A stretch of 35,476 nucleotides of DNA from an uncultured Alphaproteobacteria bacterium (GCA_944391695.1 CALXUO010000040.1:1-35476); one strand, 5' to 3'. Positions 25,430 to 34,864 are shown, counted from the stretch's first letter. Notes: a model not told the origin generated them from the letters alone. Program-made: numbers and translations.

Positions 25430-26788
25430 ATGAGAGCAAAAACAGTTCATATCGTAGGCGCAGGCCTGGCCGGCTCGGAAGCTGCTTGGCAACTGGCATC
25501 AAGGGGAGTTAAGGTAATAATCCATGAGATGCGCCCGCTTAAAAGTTCTCCGGCCCATAGAACAGACAAATCAGCAGAGCTTGTCTGCTCCAATTCGTTG
25601 CGCTCGGATGATTATACTAATAGTGCAATAGGTCTTTTGCATCAGGAAATGCGGCTAGCATCGTCGCTGATTATGGAAGCGGCCGACACCACCAAAGTTC
25701 CAGCCGGTGGCGCTTTAGCTGTTGATAGAGATGGTTTTTCACAATATATTGATTCCAAATTGCATAATCATCCGTTGATTGAATTTATAACCGAGGAAAT
25801 AACCGAGCTTCCGATGCCGCCCACACCGTTTATTATAGCAGCCGGTCCGTTGGCCTCACAGTCGCTGACACAAAGTATCTTGGCGCATATAGGGCAGGCA
25901 AGCCTCAATTTTTTTGATGCCATAGCCCCTGTGGTTTATAAAGACAGTATAGATTTTAACATTGCATGGTATCAGTCGCGTTATGACAAAGGCGAAAAAT
26001 TTGATTATATCAATTGCCCAATGAGCAAAGAACAATATTATGCTTTTGTCGCCGCATTACTTGAGGCCGAAAAAACAGAATTTCATGATTTTGAAAAAGC
26101 CTCTTATTTTGATGGTTGTCTGCCGATAGAGGTTATGGCCGAGCGTGGCAAAGATACATTGTTGTTTGGGCCGATGAAACCTGTCGGGCTGACCAATCCA
26201 CATGCACCTCAAATCAAGCCCTATGCTGTAGTACAACTAAGACAAGACAACAAAGAAGATACTCTGCGCAATATCGTAGGATTTCAAACTAAGATGAAAT
26301 ATGGCGAGCAAGAGCGTATTTTTCGCACCATACCTGGGCTTGAAAATGCAAGATTTGCCCGCCTCGGCGGAATTCATAAAAACACTTTTATCAAATCACC
26401 GATATTGCTTGATGACTATTTGCGGCTTAAAACTGCCCCGCACATTTCTTTTGCCGGCCAAATTACGGGATGTGAGGGCTATGTTGAAAGTGCGGCCACA
26501 GGCTTGTTGGCAGGTTATTTCAATGCTTGTTTTGCTCTCAACCAAGAAATTTATCTTCCCCCAAAAACAACGGCTCTGGGGGCAATTTGGCAACATTTGC
26601 GTGATGATACGTCCATTGACGACTATCAGCCGATGAACGTAAATTTTGGCCTGTTCCCGACAATTGCGGGCGAGATAACCACAAACGGCAAATTTAAGAA
26701 GATTAAAGGTCAAGAGCGCAAAGAGGCCTATTGCAAGCGCGCCTTGGCCGACATCATACCGTGGATTCAAAAAATAAGGCCAATATAA
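25430..26788 (+). CDS. trmFO: TrmFO, folate-dependent tRNA (uracil-54-C5) methyltransferase
   Basis: A flavoprotein that makes ribothymidine at position 54 of tRNA using methylene-tetrahydrofolate and FAD. The 452-residue product opens with the FAD-binding fold ([18 protein letters not shown], residues 6-23) and EMRP. The family signature [17 protein letters not shown] includes the cysteine used in catalysis. [11 protein letters not shown] and [17 protein letters not shown] are further TrmFO hallmarks. The ribosome site is poor (TTTAAGG directly before the ATG), but the start matches the family. TrmFO is typical of Gram-positives and of many alphaproteobacteria, replacing TrmA. hpnC starts on the base after its stop codon. 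Confidence 0.96.
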   Translation: MRAKTVHIVGAGLAGSEAAWQLASRGVKVIIHEMRPLKSSPAHRTDKSAELVCSNSLRSDDYTNSAIGLLHQEMRLASSLIMEAADTTKVPAGGALAVDRDGFSQYIDSKLHNHPLIEFITEEITELPMPPTPFIIAAGPLASQSLTQSILAHIGQASLNFFDAIAPVVYKDSIDFNIAWYQSRYDKGEKFDYINCPMSKEQYYAFVAALLEAEKTEFHDFEKASYFDGCLPIEVMAERGKDTLLFGPMKPVGLTNPHAPQIKPYAVVQLRQDNKEDTLRNIVGFQTKMKYGEQERIFRTIPGLENARFARLGGIHKNTFIKSPILLDDYLRLKTAPHISFAGQITGCEGYVESAATGLLAGYFNACFALNQEIYLPPKTTALGAIWQHLRDDTSIDDYQPMNVNFGLFPTIAGEITTNGKFKKIKGQERKEAYCKRALADIIPWIQKIRPI

Positions 26789-27634
26789 ATGCAACATAAG
26801 AATTGTAGAGACGAGCAGTTTCCGGTAACTTTCTTTCATAAAAAAGAGATGAAAGATATAATATTGGCCTATTATAAGGCCGCTCGTCTTGCCGATGATA
26901 TTGCCGATAACCCGGAGCTTAGTTCTCTTGAAAAACAAGCAAAACTATCAGAAATAGCCAAGTTTTTTTTACATCCCGATGATAATAATCCGGATCTGGA
27001 GGTTATTTGCAATCTTGGCCGTATGTTTGTTCAAGAAAGATTGGATACTTCTCTTTATCTTGATTTGCTTGAGGCATTTGAGCAAGATGCTATAAATACC
27101 CCCATGCGTATTTGGGATGAGCTAGTCAGATATTGTCGTTATTCAGCAGCACCGGTAGGAAGATTTATGCTGGCATTATATGACGAAAATCCGTTGACCT
27201 ATTTACCGGCAGAAAATTTATGTATAGTTTTGCAAATAATAAATCATTTGGGCGATATCAAACAGGACTTGAGCCTTCTCAGAAGGTGCTATATTCCGCA
27301 AGACATGATGCAAAAATATTCTCTGCAAATCAGCGACTTTGGTCTAAGTTACAGTAGTTCCAATGTTAAATTACTGCTTAGAGAAATGGTGGATAAAACA
27401 TCAGCATTAATGAGCGAAGCCAAGTTGTTGCCGCATCTTATTCAAAATTTCAGATTACGTTTTGAGGTGTGCGTTATTCTTTCCTTAACCAATTCTATGT
27501 TAAAAAAATATAAAAATGTGGATATTCTGCAAAATCCACCGCGCTTAAAATTTTATGATTGGGCTAAAAGCGTAGTCTTGGGCTTTTTAAGAGCGCTGTT
27601 TTGCAAGAATATATATAAAGGACAAACTTTATGA
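26789..27634 (+). CDS. hpnC: HpnC, squalene synthase component
   Basis: HpnC converts hydroxysqualene-type intermediates in the three-enzyme HpnCDE route from farnesyl diphosphate to squalene. The 281-residue product has the first Asp-rich motif DDIAD (about 36-40, AARLADDIADN) and the family's RYCRYSAAPVGR segment (about 114-125). The second Asp-rich site reads HLGDIKQDLSLLRRCYIP (Asp156, Asp160). This retains D-x-x-x-D but differs from the common NFWQD-type wording, so catalysis is expected but the site is divergent. It starts immediately after the trmFO stop and overlaps hpnD by four bases (ATGA). Confidence 0.85.
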   Translation: MQHKNCRDEQFPVTFFHKKEMKDIILAYYKAARLADDIADNPELSSLEKQAKLSEIAKFFLHPDDNNPDLEVICNLGRMFVQERLDTSLYLDLLEAFEQDAINTPMRIWDELVRYCRYSAAPVGRFMLALYDENPLTYLPAENLCIVLQIINHLGDIKQDLSLLRRCYIPQDMMQKYSLQISDFGLSYSSSNVKLLLREMVDKTSALMSEAKLLPHLIQNFRLRFEVCVILSLTNSMLKKYKNVDILQNPPRLKFYDWAKSVVLGFLRALFCKNIYKGQTL

Positions 27635-28467
27635 ACAAACTTATAAACAAAATGGTCAGGAAGTCTGGTTCGTCATTTTTTTGGGGAATGCATATTTTGC
27701 CCCTCAAAGAACGCCAGGCTATATATACACTATATGCCTTTTGTCGTCATATCGATGATATTGTTGATAGCAATGAGGAAACGTCAAAAAAAATGGAACT
27801 TTTGACAGCATGGCGCAAAGAAATAGACAATATATATGATAAGAAGGTACCGGCCTCGGAGATTGGACGCAATATCTACAAAAACTGTATGCGTTTTAAT
27901 TTACCCAAACAAGAATTATTAAATTTATTGGACAGTATATCGATGGACTTGCCAAATCCTATACAAGCCCCCAATTTTGAACAATTTAAGCGGTATTGCT
28001 TAGGCGTTGCCGGAGCTCCTGGTGCTTTGACTTTGAGGATATTGGGCTGTAATGATGAAGAGTTAATTAAAGAGCTTTCGTTTTCATTAGGCTTGGCATT
28101 GCAAATAACCAATATCTTGCGAGATGTAAGGGACGATGCCGTTGCCGGAAGATTATATATTCCGCAAGAATTTTTGCATAAAGCTGGTATCACATCAACC
28201 GATCCAATGACGGTGCTTGTCGATAAAAATTTATCAATAGCCAGAGAGGAGCTGGCTCAAGTAGCAGATTACAATTATGCAAAAGCATTTGCTTCCATAA
28301 AAAAACTAAATAAGAAATCATCGCGTAATGTCAAAGCTATTGCCTATATCTACAAAAAATATTTTGATATCATGCAAGAACGAGGATGGGAGATTATTTC
28401 GCCCAAGCCGCAGATTAGTCGTTTTGCAAAGATGTTTTTAGTGTTAAAAGCATTTATCGGGAGGTAG
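27631..28467 (+). CDS. hpnD: HpnD, presqualene diphosphate synthase
   Basis: HpnD joins two farnesyl diphosphates to presqualene diphosphate, the first committed step to squalene. The 278-residue product has SFFWGMHILP at the start, then YAFCRHIDDIVD (Asp42, Asp46). The second Asp-rich motif is intact, TNILRDVRDDAVAGRLYIP (Asp165, Asp169). GVAGAPGALTLRILG aligns with the family's Ser/Gly-rich helix. It lies between hpnC (four-base overlap) and hpnE (three-base gap) and its end carries the hpnE ribosome site. Confidence 0.94.
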   Translation: MNKLINKMVRKSGSSFFWGMHILPLKERQAIYTLYAFCRHIDDIVDSNEETSKKMELLTAWRKEIDNIYDKKVPASEIGRNIYKNCMRFNLPKQELLNLLDSISMDLPNPIQAPNFEQFKRYCLGVAGAPGALTLRILGCNDEELIKELSFSLGLALQITNILRDVRDDAVAGRLYIPQEFLHKAGITSTDPMTVLVDKNLSIAREELAQVADYNYAKAFASIKKLNKKSSRNVKAIAYIYKKYFDIMQERGWEIISPKPQISRFAKMFLVLKAFIGR

Positions 28468-28470
28468 TGA

Positions 28471-29556
28471 TTGGCAGCTTTATCCGGCACAACCTTTCAT
28501 ATTATCGGGGGCGGCATATCGGGCTTGGCCTGTGCCTGGATTCTCAAAAACAAACATCCGGAAATACGTTCTGTCATATATGAAGCAAGCGATTGTTTGG
28601 GCGGTAGGGCGTATTCATATTTTGATAAAACTTTTGCTAAGACATTGGATAATTCGCTTCATGTAATTGTCGGTGCCAATAAATTTATGTCGCAATTTGT
28701 AAAAAAAGAAGAATGGTGCAGATATTGTCGGTTTTTTGATATTGAGACAGGTAAAGTTGATGGCAAAATTTATCCCAATCGTGATTTAGTTCTAAAAAGT
28801 ATTTGTAACACACCATCATCAGATGTTGCCACGCCAATAAAACGCAATATTATGCGTTCGCTTTTTCCGTTTAGCTCATCACGGCGCAAAGTTTGGTTTT
28901 CAAGGGGCAATTTAAGCCAGCGGATTATAAATATTTTATCTGGATATGCCGATGAAATATATATCAATCATAAACTACGCAAAATATCATCACAGTTTGG
29001 TTTCGCGGCTCAGCTTGATTTTGGTGCAAGGCAGGTTGATATCAGCTCACACGATAAAGTTATTATTGCATTGGATAATCTAAATTGCAGTAAAATTTTA
29101 CCGATAATTCCGCTTGAACATAACCAAATCATAAATATAATATATCAAACCTCACAAACGATATTTCTACCACAAGGATCATCTTTTATCGGGGTAAGGG
29201 GCGGAAGTTTTGACTGGCTTTTCAGCTATGATGATTTGCTTTCGGCGGTTATCTCAAATTATTCTCCCTCAGGCGAAAATTTATCGCAGTTGGCCATGAA
29301 GATATGGGGGGAGATTGACAAAATACGTGGTGTCAACTCGGCGTTTATGCCTCCGTTTAAGGCAATATGCGTCAAAAATGCCACCATTAAGCAGGATGAG
29401 GCCACCAATTCTCGTCGTCCGGACAATGCTTTAAGCAAATATCCTAATGTTTTCATCGCCGGCGATTGGAGCATGAAAGATTATCCTTGTTGTATGGAAA
29501 CATCGGTTTTATCGGCAAAACGGGCAATAGATACGGCATTAAAAATAAATTTATAG
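28471..29556 (+). CDS. hpnE: HpnE, FAD-dependent hydroxysqualene dehydroxylase
   Basis: HpnE reduces hydroxysqualene to squalene using FAD. It has 361 residues. The start is TTG at 28471, supported by GGGAGG six bases upstream. The FAD-binding fold is HIIGGGISGLACAWIL (about 10-25), followed by YEASDCLGGRAYSY, which matches the amine-oxidase/desaturase superfamily. The C-terminal NVFIAGDWSMKDYPCCMETSVLSAKRA is the FAD-contact signature. It completes the hpnC-D-E set. No hpnA, hpnB or squalene-hopene cyclase is in the window, so the fate of the squalene is not shown here. At 361 residues it is slightly shorter than many homologues, which typically exceed 400. Confidence 0.9.
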   Translation: MAALSGTTFHIIGGGISGLACAWILKNKHPEIRSVIYEASDCLGGRAYSYFDKTFAKTLDNSLHVIVGANKFMSQFVKKEEWCRYCRFFDIETGKVDGKIYPNRDLVLKSICNTPSSDVATPIKRNIMRSLFPFSSSRRKVWFSRGNLSQRIINILSGYADEIYINHKLRKISSQFGFAAQLDFGARQVDISSHDKVIIALDNLNCSKILPIIPLEHNQIINIIYQTSQTIFLPQGSSFIGVRGGSFDWLFSYDDLLSAVISNYSPSGENLSQLAMKIWGEIDKIRGVNSAFMPPFKAICVKNATIKQDEATNSRRPDNALSKYPNVFIAGDWSMKDYPCCMETSVLSAKRAIDTALKINL

Positions 29557-29568
29557 GACTTGAGTAAA

Positions 29569-30828
29569 ATGGATTCAGAAATAACAACTTTGGCAAACGG
29601 TTTAAGGATTATAACATCTTCGCGTCCGCAGCTTGAAACAGTTTCTTTAGGTCTGTGGGTAAGAACCGGTTCGGCCTATGAGAAAAAAGAAAATAATGGA
29701 ATTTCGCACTTTTTGGAACATATGTCTTTTAAGGGAACCAAGACACGTACAGCTTTGCAAATATCAGAAGAGATAGAGAATGTGGGTGGTCAGTCAAATG
29801 CCTATACCTCAAGGGAGTTTACCGCTTACTATACCAAGATGATGAAAGAAGATGCCGAGCTGGCGGTTGATGTTTTAACAGATTCCATTCTCAATTCAAT
29901 GTTTCCTGAAGAAGAGTTGATTAAAGAACGAGATGTGGTAATCCAAGAGATTAAACAAACTATTGATACACCGGATGATATTATATTCGACTATTTTCAA
30001 GAAACGGCGTTTCCTAATCAGGCTTTGGGCCGCTCAATCCTGGGGCCGAAAGAAATTGTCGCCAAATTTGACCGAGAAAGTTTGTTAAGCTATATAAGCA
30101 CCAACTATGCCGCCGAGAATATGGTTGCTTGTGCGGTAGGCAATATCAAACACCAAGATTTTGTAGATATGATAGAAAATAGGATGAAAGATTTTCGTCC
30201 TCATACCGATTTTACTACCGAAAATCAAGAATATAAAGGCGGTTTTTTCATAGAAAAACGCGCTATAGAGCAAAGTCATATTGTTCTTGGTTTTAAGGGC
30301 TATCCCTATAAAGATAAGCGCTATTATGATATGGCGGTATTATCAATGATATTGGGCGGCGGGATGTCATCAAGATTATTTCAGGAGATAAGAGAGAAGA
30401 GGGGTTTGGTTTACTCTGTTTACAGCTATACAGCCTCTCATACCCAAACCGGAATATTCGGAATTTATGCCGGCACCGAGGCCAAAGATTTGCCGATTTT
30501 ACTACCGGTGGTTATTGATGAAATTAAAAAGATTTGTAATGACCGGGTAAGCGACAAAGAGTTTATGCGAGCCAAGATGCAGTTAAAAGCCAGTATCAAG
30601 ATGGGGTTGGAAAGTTCATCTTCGACTGCCGAGGTTTTGGCGCGCCAAAACCTAATTTACAATCGCAGTCTTACGGTCGAAGAGGTCATAAATAAAATAG
30701 ATGCGGTAAGCTTGGATGACATCCGCGATGTTGCATCGGAAATCTTCTCCTCGACCCCGACTTATGCTTTGCTTGGAGCCTTGGACAAATATATGGAATA
30801 TGATGAACTTAAAAAAGCGCTCAAATAA
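29569..30828 (+). CDS. M16 zinc peptidase (processing-peptidase type)
   Basis: A 419-residue metallopeptidase with the inverted zinc motif HFLEH (His47, Glu50, His51) and the third ligand Glu127, exactly 76 residues after His51 as in mitochondrial processing peptidase. FKGTKTRTA and the C-terminal SSRLFQEIREKRGLVYSVYSY segment match the family. ATG at 29569 is preferred over the TTG nine bases earlier because AGGA lies ten bases before the ATG and is almost against the TTG. It directly follows hpnE and is ended by the terminator at 30855. No signal peptide is visible, so a cytosolic role is likely. Confidence 0.92.
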   Translation: MDSEITTLANGLRIITSSRPQLETVSLGLWVRTGSAYEKKENNGISHFLEHMSFKGTKTRTALQISEEIENVGGQSNAYTSREFTAYYTKMMKEDAELAVDVLTDSILNSMFPEEELIKERDVVIQEIKQTIDTPDDIIFDYFQETAFPNQALGRSILGPKEIVAKFDRESLLSYISTNYAAENMVACAVGNIKHQDFVDMIENRMKDFRPHTDFTTENQEYKGGFFIEKRAIEQSHIVLGFKGYPYKDKRYYDMAVLSMILGGGMSSRLFQEIREKRGLVYSVYSYTASHTQTGIFGIYAGTEAKDLPILLPVVIDEIKKICNDRVSDKEFMRAKMQLKASIKMGLESSSSTAEVLARQNLIYNRSLTVEEVINKIDAVSLDDIRDVASEIFSSTPTYALLGALDKYMEYDELKKALK

Positions 30829-30854
30829 ATAAAAAATTAAAGATTATGTGCTAC

Positions 30855-30886
30855 AAATAACGACATTAAATGCCGTTATTTTTTTG
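30855..30886 (+). terminator. Rho-independent terminator after the M16 gene
   Basis: An 8-bp stem AAATAACG (30855-30862) with CGTTATTT (30874-30881), plus an inner CAT/ATG pair, followed by seven T. It ends only 13 bases before the next gene's start codon, so that gene's transcript must pass through it or start within it. Confidence 0.75.
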
Positions 30887-30898
30887 CGGAGAGATAAG

Positions 30899-31966
30899 AT
30901 GTCGCGTGCCGAAGATATTTTTCAAAAACTGGTTTATTTTGGCGAGGATGCCATAGATGAGTTTATTATCAACCGCCAAAGTGAAGAGTTGTTTATTGAC
31001 TTTAAACAAGCCGCTTCCGATGGCAAAAATTTCAATACTTTGCATCGCGATGATCGCAAGAACTTATCCAAAGCCATATCCGGTTTTGGCAATTCCGAGG
31101 GAGGCGTGGTTATCTGGGGAGTTGAATGTTCAAGAGACATAGATGTTGGAGATGTAGCCAAAGCCAAGGTAAAAGTAAAGAATGTTCATCGGTTTTTGAG
31201 TTGGCTTGAAAACGCAATTTCGGGCTGCACCATACCCAGTCACAATAAAGTCAGGAATCATATTATCAGCGTTGATGACAATGGAGATGGTTTTGTCGCC
31301 ACCTATATCCCCAAAAGCGATGTTGCCCCGTTAATGACCACTGGCAACCAAGCCATATATATTCGTTCAGGCTCCAATTCAGTTCCGGCGCCTTATGCAG
31401 TAATAGCCGGCATGTTCGGGCGCTATCCGCAACCCAATATTGAGTTGAAAATTGCGGCCAAAAAGATTGAGGCGCTGGAAAATCAAGATGAGGATATGCT
31501 ATACCCCAACAGCATAGACAATCCGCCCGAGCAATATGTTAAGATATCTTTTGAAATCCAGGGGGCTAATATTTCCAATGTCATTGCCCGCGAGATGTTT
31601 TTGTCGGTAGAGGTGTTAAGCGACGGCAGCGAATATAATAAAGTTCGTTTTTCCAATTATAATCAAATGGAGGTTATAGCAGGTATTGAGGGACAGCTAA
31701 ATATTATTACCCGTCCAGAGCTAAGATTGCCGCCGCGCGGAGCCATAAAGTTTTGCAATGTTGAAATCGTCTTATCGCCGTTTATCGAAGATGATTTCAG
31801 GCTTGAGGGGGTTATCGGTGCCAATATGGCCATGCCTAAAGATTTTAGGATTTATATTCCCAAAAACAAATTACGTTCATTTGTAGCCAAAGTTACCCGC
31901 GGTGAAGAAGATTATAATATGATAATGAACGAGTTCTTTAGTGATTATTTCCGCGGAGAGTTCTGA
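30899..31966 (+). CDS. AlbA_2/Schlafen-like putative DNA-binding protein
   Basis: A 355-residue protein starting at the ATG at 30899 behind GGAGA (frame open upstream, no site there). Residues about 20-190 match the AlbA_2 / Schlafen AAA-4 fold: [14 protein letters not shown], then [21 protein letters not shown], and later [14 protein letters not shown] followed by [13 protein letters not shown]. This domain occurs in transcription regulators and in nucleic-acid-acting proteins. The C-terminal half (about 195-355) has beta-rich repeats and no motif I recognise. It overlaps rnhA by one base, suggesting co-expression with RNase HI. It may bind or act on nucleic acid; the actual activity is unknown. 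Confidence 0.78.
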   Translation: MSRAEDIFQKLVYFGEDAIDEFIINRQSEELFIDFKQAASDGKNFNTLHRDDRKNLSKAISGFGNSEGGVVIWGVECSRDIDVGDVAKAKVKVKNVHRFLSWLENAISGCTIPSHNKVRNHIISVDDNGDGFVATYIPKSDVAPLMTTGNQAIYIRSGSNSVPAPYAVIAGMFGRYPQPNIELKIAAKKIEALENQDEDMLYPNSIDNPPEQYVKISFEIQGANISNVIAREMFLSVEVLSDGSEYNKVRFSNYNQMEVIAGIEGQLNIITRPELRLPPRGAIKFCNVEIVLSPFIEDDFRLEGVIGANMAMPKDFRIYIPKNKLRSFVAKVTRGEEDYNMIMNEFFSDYFRGEF

Positions 31967-32412
31967 TGCAACAAGTAGAGATTTATACCGATGGAGCTTG
32001 CTCTGGCAATCCCGGAGCCGGTGGCTGGGGGGCTATATTGCGTTGTCAAGGTGTCGAAAAAGAACTCTCAGGCGGCGAGGCAAATACAACTAACAACCGC
32101 ATGGAATTAACCGCGGTAATCGAGGCCCTAAAAGCATTAAAGAAGCCATGCAAAGTAATTTTATATACAGACAGCCGCTATGTTATGGATGGTGTTACCA
32201 AGTGGCTTCCCAATTGGCAGATTAATGGTTGGCGCACAGCCAACAAGAAAACAGCGGTTAAAAACATTGACTTGTGGCAAACTCTCGAGTCGCTTCTTAA
32301 AAACCACCAAATTAAATGGGTTTGGATCAAAGGGCATAACGGGCATCTTGAAAACGAGCGCGTTGATGAATTGGCCCGAAACCAAGCAAAATCAAGGATT
32401 TTGCCAAATTAG
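31966..32412 (+). CDS. rnhA: Ribonuclease HI
   Basis: RNase HI cleaves the RNA strand of RNA-DNA hybrids. It has 148 residues. The four catalytic acids are visible: Asp9 ([11 protein letters not shown]), Glu47 (NNRMELTA), Asp69 (YTDSRYV) and Asp134 (NERVDELA), with His124 in the flexible loop ([11 protein letters not shown]). The ATG overlaps the stop of the preceding gene (TGATG), so translation is coupled. Confidence 0.97.
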   Translation: MQQVEIYTDGACSGNPGAGGWGAILRCQGVEKELSGGEANTTNNRMELTAVIEALKALKKPCKVILYTDSRYVMDGVTKWLPNWQINGWRTANKKTAVKNIDLWQTLESLLKNHQIKWVWIKGHNGHLENERVDELARNQAKSRILPN

Positions 32413-32424
32413 CTAAAATTTCAC

Positions 32425-32470
32425 TTGATTTAGACAAAAAATACGATATTATTAACTTAGCGTTAATAAT
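32425..32470 (+). promoter_or_regulatory. Candidate promoter with palindromic CtrA-type operator
   Basis: TTGATT (32425-32430), 16 bases, TATTAT (32447-32452) form a plausible promoter. Overlapping the -10 is a perfect 9-bp inverted repeat, ATTATTAAC (32448-32456) with GTTAATAAT (32462-32470), which also contains TTAA-N7-TTAA. A protein bound here would cover the -10 and start site, which favours repression. Confidence 0.45.
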
Positions 32471-32488
32471 TTAAGTGGTGCATTGGAA

Positions 32489-33151
32489 ATGCCGGTAATA
32501 AGTAAAACTCCGGTTAACCACGGAGTTAAGGATAAAGAACAAACAACTTCCCTCTCTTGTGTTTTTGACACAAAAGAAGAATACATCACCCACCTCATAA
32601 GACAAAAAGAAATCAAAAAAGACTCCCGCCATCACAATGACGGGATGATTTATTTAATAGGTACTCTAAAAATAGATAATCGGGTCAAAAAAGGCCTAAA
32701 TTGGAGCGATGTGGTTGCAACCTCGGCGATTGTCGAGAAGGGGATGATAAGCCGCTATCAGTACCTGCCCAAAACCAGAAAAGGCATCAAAACAAGTTTA
32801 GGTATTCCTAATTTAGAGCTATATATGCTGCATAATAATTTTGACACCATTTGTAAGAATGGACATTACCATCTTGATACATTAAGGATATCAAACGAGG
32901 CTTCTCATCTCGATTTTTCAAGCGTCAGCACCAAACTGACGCTTTTTTACGGCCAGCGCATGGCTCTTTCCAGACTGCCCAAATCAGGTAATATATTTGG
33001 TCTAAGCCCCGCTAACTTGGAAATAGATTGCCCCGATGCTTATCACGTTGCCAAAGAAAAAGGCTGCGGATCAGAGATATTAAACATCCTCAAACCGCGC
33101 AGTCTGTTGGTAGCCTGTTTTTATCGGCTCATCGGCAAAAAGAATTTTTAA
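32489..33151 (+). CDS. Unknown 220-residue protein behind a CtrA-type box
   Basis: I do not recognise this protein. It has no signal peptide and no clear membrane segment. The ATG at 32489 is used; a TTG six bases earlier is possible and the ribosome site is weak for both. The N-terminal 50 residues are polar and Lys-rich (EEYITHLIRQKEIKKD), and the middle (GMISRYQYLPKTRKGIKTSLGIP) is basic. The C-terminus ends FYRLIGKKNF. A cytosolic, possibly nucleic-acid-associated protein is conceivable from charge alone. It starts 76 bases after rnhA with its own candidate promoter. Its stop codon overlaps that of the convergent flavoprotein gene by four bases. Confidence 0.7.
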   Translation: MPVISKTPVNHGVKDKEQTTSLSCVFDTKEEYITHLIRQKEIKKDSRHHNDGMIYLIGTLKIDNRVKKGLNWSDVVATSAIVEKGMISRYQYLPKTRKGIKTSLGIPNLELYMLHNNFDTICKNGHYHLDTLRISNEASHLDFSSVSTKLTLFYGQRMALSRLPKSGNIFGLSPANLEIDCPDAYHVAKEKGCGSEILNILKPRSLLVACFYRLIGKKNF

Positions 33152-33687
33152 GAGTTTTTTCCGGCCAGATAAGCTTGCTCCATTGCTGGCTTGGATTTTA
33201 TGTCGCCAATATTCCAAGCTCCCAGGCCGTAGATAATGCCTTTTTCTTTTGCATTATCTAAGCAATCTTCGCTGAATCCTCTGAACCCTTCAATAACCCG
33301 TCTCATATTATTAATACTGTCATCGGCGGCAGCAAGTATAAAGTAAAATTCTTTGTTGCTGATTTCGGTGTATCTTGGTACGCAGCGGTCAATCAAGGTT
33401 TTCATCTGTCCGTTCATACCATAGAAATAAACCGGTGTTGCCATCACAATCACATCAGCTTTAATCATTTTATCTAAGATTTCGGCCATATCATCATTTT
33501 GCACGCATTTGTGGGTAGAGTTGCAAACACCGCAACCGCGGCAGAAGTTGATTTTTTTGTCATTGAGATAGATTTTTTCTGTGTTGTGACCGGCTTCTTG
33601 AGCACCTCTTATAAATTCATCGCACAACAAATCGGAGTTTCCTTTCTTGCGAAAGCTTGATGCCAAGACCAAAATATTTTTGCTCAT
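33148..33687 (-). CDS. Flavodoxin-fold NAD(P)H-dependent FMN reductase, iron-sulfur flavoprotein type
   Basis: A 179-residue redox protein. The start at 33687 has AAAGGAGAA upstream; the open frame continues into the preceding gene and is not used. The FMN phosphate loop is ASSFRKKGNSDL (about 9-20), and ATPVYFYGMNGQMKTLIDR is the second FMN contact. Four cysteines are close together (Cys49, Cys52, Cys55 and Cys61 in FCRGCGVCNSTHKC). This spacing resembles the iron-sulfur flavoproteins of anaerobes, which pass electrons through an Fe-S cluster. It follows the alcohol dehydrogenase by 13 bases and probably shares its transcript. Confidence 0.88.
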   Translation of the reverse strand: MSKNILVLASSFRKKGNSDLLCDEFIRGAQEAGHNTEKIYLNDKKINFCRGCGVCNSTHKCVQNDDMAEILDKMIKADVIVMATPVYFYGMNGQMKTLIDRCVPRYTEISNKEFYFILAAADDSINNMRRVIEGFRGFSEDCLDNAKEKGIIYGLGAWNIGDIKSKPAMEQAYLAGKNS

Positions 33688-33700
33688 AATCAATTCTCCT

Positions 33701-34864
33701 TTATTTATAAGACGCTTTATAAATTTCCACACAATCACCCAAAGCAAGAGGCGAGGGGTCAAATTCAAACAACAAGCTCATGCAGTCTTTGGCATTTTTA
33801 GCCATGGTTGTAAACTCGTCTTGATTAATGCCATAATCAGACATCTTAAGATTGTCAACTCCGCAATCATGCTGTAATTTATCCAAGGCTTTGATAAAAT
33901 CCATCGGCTCTTTTGCATCCTTAAGGCCCAAAAACTTTGCCATCTCGACAAAGCGCTCAGCCCTAACGCCTGATTTAATCATATGGGTGTAATAGGCTTT
34001 TGAAATCATAATCAAGCCGGCACCGTGCGGCAGTTCTTGATGATAGGCCGACAAGGCATGCTCCAAAGAGTGTTCGCTGGTGCAAGAGCCCACACACATC
34101 ACATACCCCGACATCGAGTTAGCAAAAGCCATACCCTCTCTGGCTTCCATATCTTGCCCGTTATTAACGGCTCTGGCCAAATATTTGCCAACATTTTCAA
34201 TCGCTGCTCGGGCAAACATATCGCTCATCAAATTGGCGGTGTTGGCAATATAGGCCTCGGTCGAGTGGAAGAGGGTGTCAAACCCCTGATAAGCGGTTTG
34301 TTTGGGCGGAACGCTTGCCATCAAATCGGCATCCACAATCGACAGATAAGGGAATTCACCAAAATAGGCGGTTTTTTCGTTTGTCTCGGGGTTGGTAATT
34401 ACCGCTCCGTTGTCAATTTCCGATCCGGTACCGGCCGTGGTTGAGATACAAACCAGCGGCAAAGATTTGTTTTTTAGCTCTTTGGCTTTGCCGGTACCCC
34501 AGGGCATATATTCCCACAAATCGCCATCGTTGGTGGCCATTCCGGCCATTGCTTTGGCTGCATCCATCACGCTTCCGCCGCCAAGCGCGATGATAAAGTC
34601 GCAATTATTTTCTTTGGCCGCTTTGGCGCCTGCCATAACGGTTGATTTTAGGGGGTTTGGCTCAACCTTATCAAACAAGGCATAGTCGATATTGGCTTTT
34701 TTTAGCTGATTAAGCAGGCGGTCAAGATAACCGTTGGCCCGTGCTGATTTGCCGTTGGAAATAACTACCAAAGCTTTTTTGCCGGGCAAATTACGTTCGG
34801 AGAGTTTATCCAATTCGCCACGTCCGAAAAACACATTAACCGGTACATAGAAATTAAAACTCAT
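33701..34864 (-). CDS. Iron-containing alcohol dehydrogenase (butanol dehydrogenase type)
   Basis: A 387-residue group III alcohol dehydrogenase that interconverts alcohols and aldehydes with NAD(P)H. The nucleotide-binding GGGSVMD is at about 95-101, and TTAGTGSEI at 142-150 is the family's second signature. The metal site includes Asp196 and His200 (FDTLFHSTEAY), with His265/His269 and His280 in the SEHSLEHALSAYHQELPHG region. GAGGAGA lies five bases before the ATG. It overlaps the metallophosphoesterase stop by four bases (ATGA). Together with the flavoprotein it suggests fermentative or aldehyde-detoxifying metabolism; the substrate cannot be named. Confidence 0.93.
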   Translation of the reverse strand: MSFNFYVPVNVFFGRGELDKLSERNLPGKKALVVISNGKSARANGYLDRLLNQLKKANIDYALFDKVEPNPLKSTVMAGAKAAKENNCDFIIALGGGSVMDAAKAMAGMATNDGDLWEYMPWGTGKAKELKNKSLPLVCISTTAGTGSEIDNGAVITNPETNEKTAYFGEFPYLSIVDADLMASVPPKQTAYQGFDTLFHSTEAYIANTANLMSDMFARAAIENVGKYLARAVNNGQDMEAREGMAFANSMSGYVMCVGSCTSEHSLEHALSAYHQELPHGAGLIMISKAYYTHMIKSGVRAERFVEMAKFLGLKDAKEPMDFIKALDKLQHDCGVDNLKMSDYGINQDEFTTMAKNAKDCMSLLFEFDPSPLALGDCVEIYKASYK

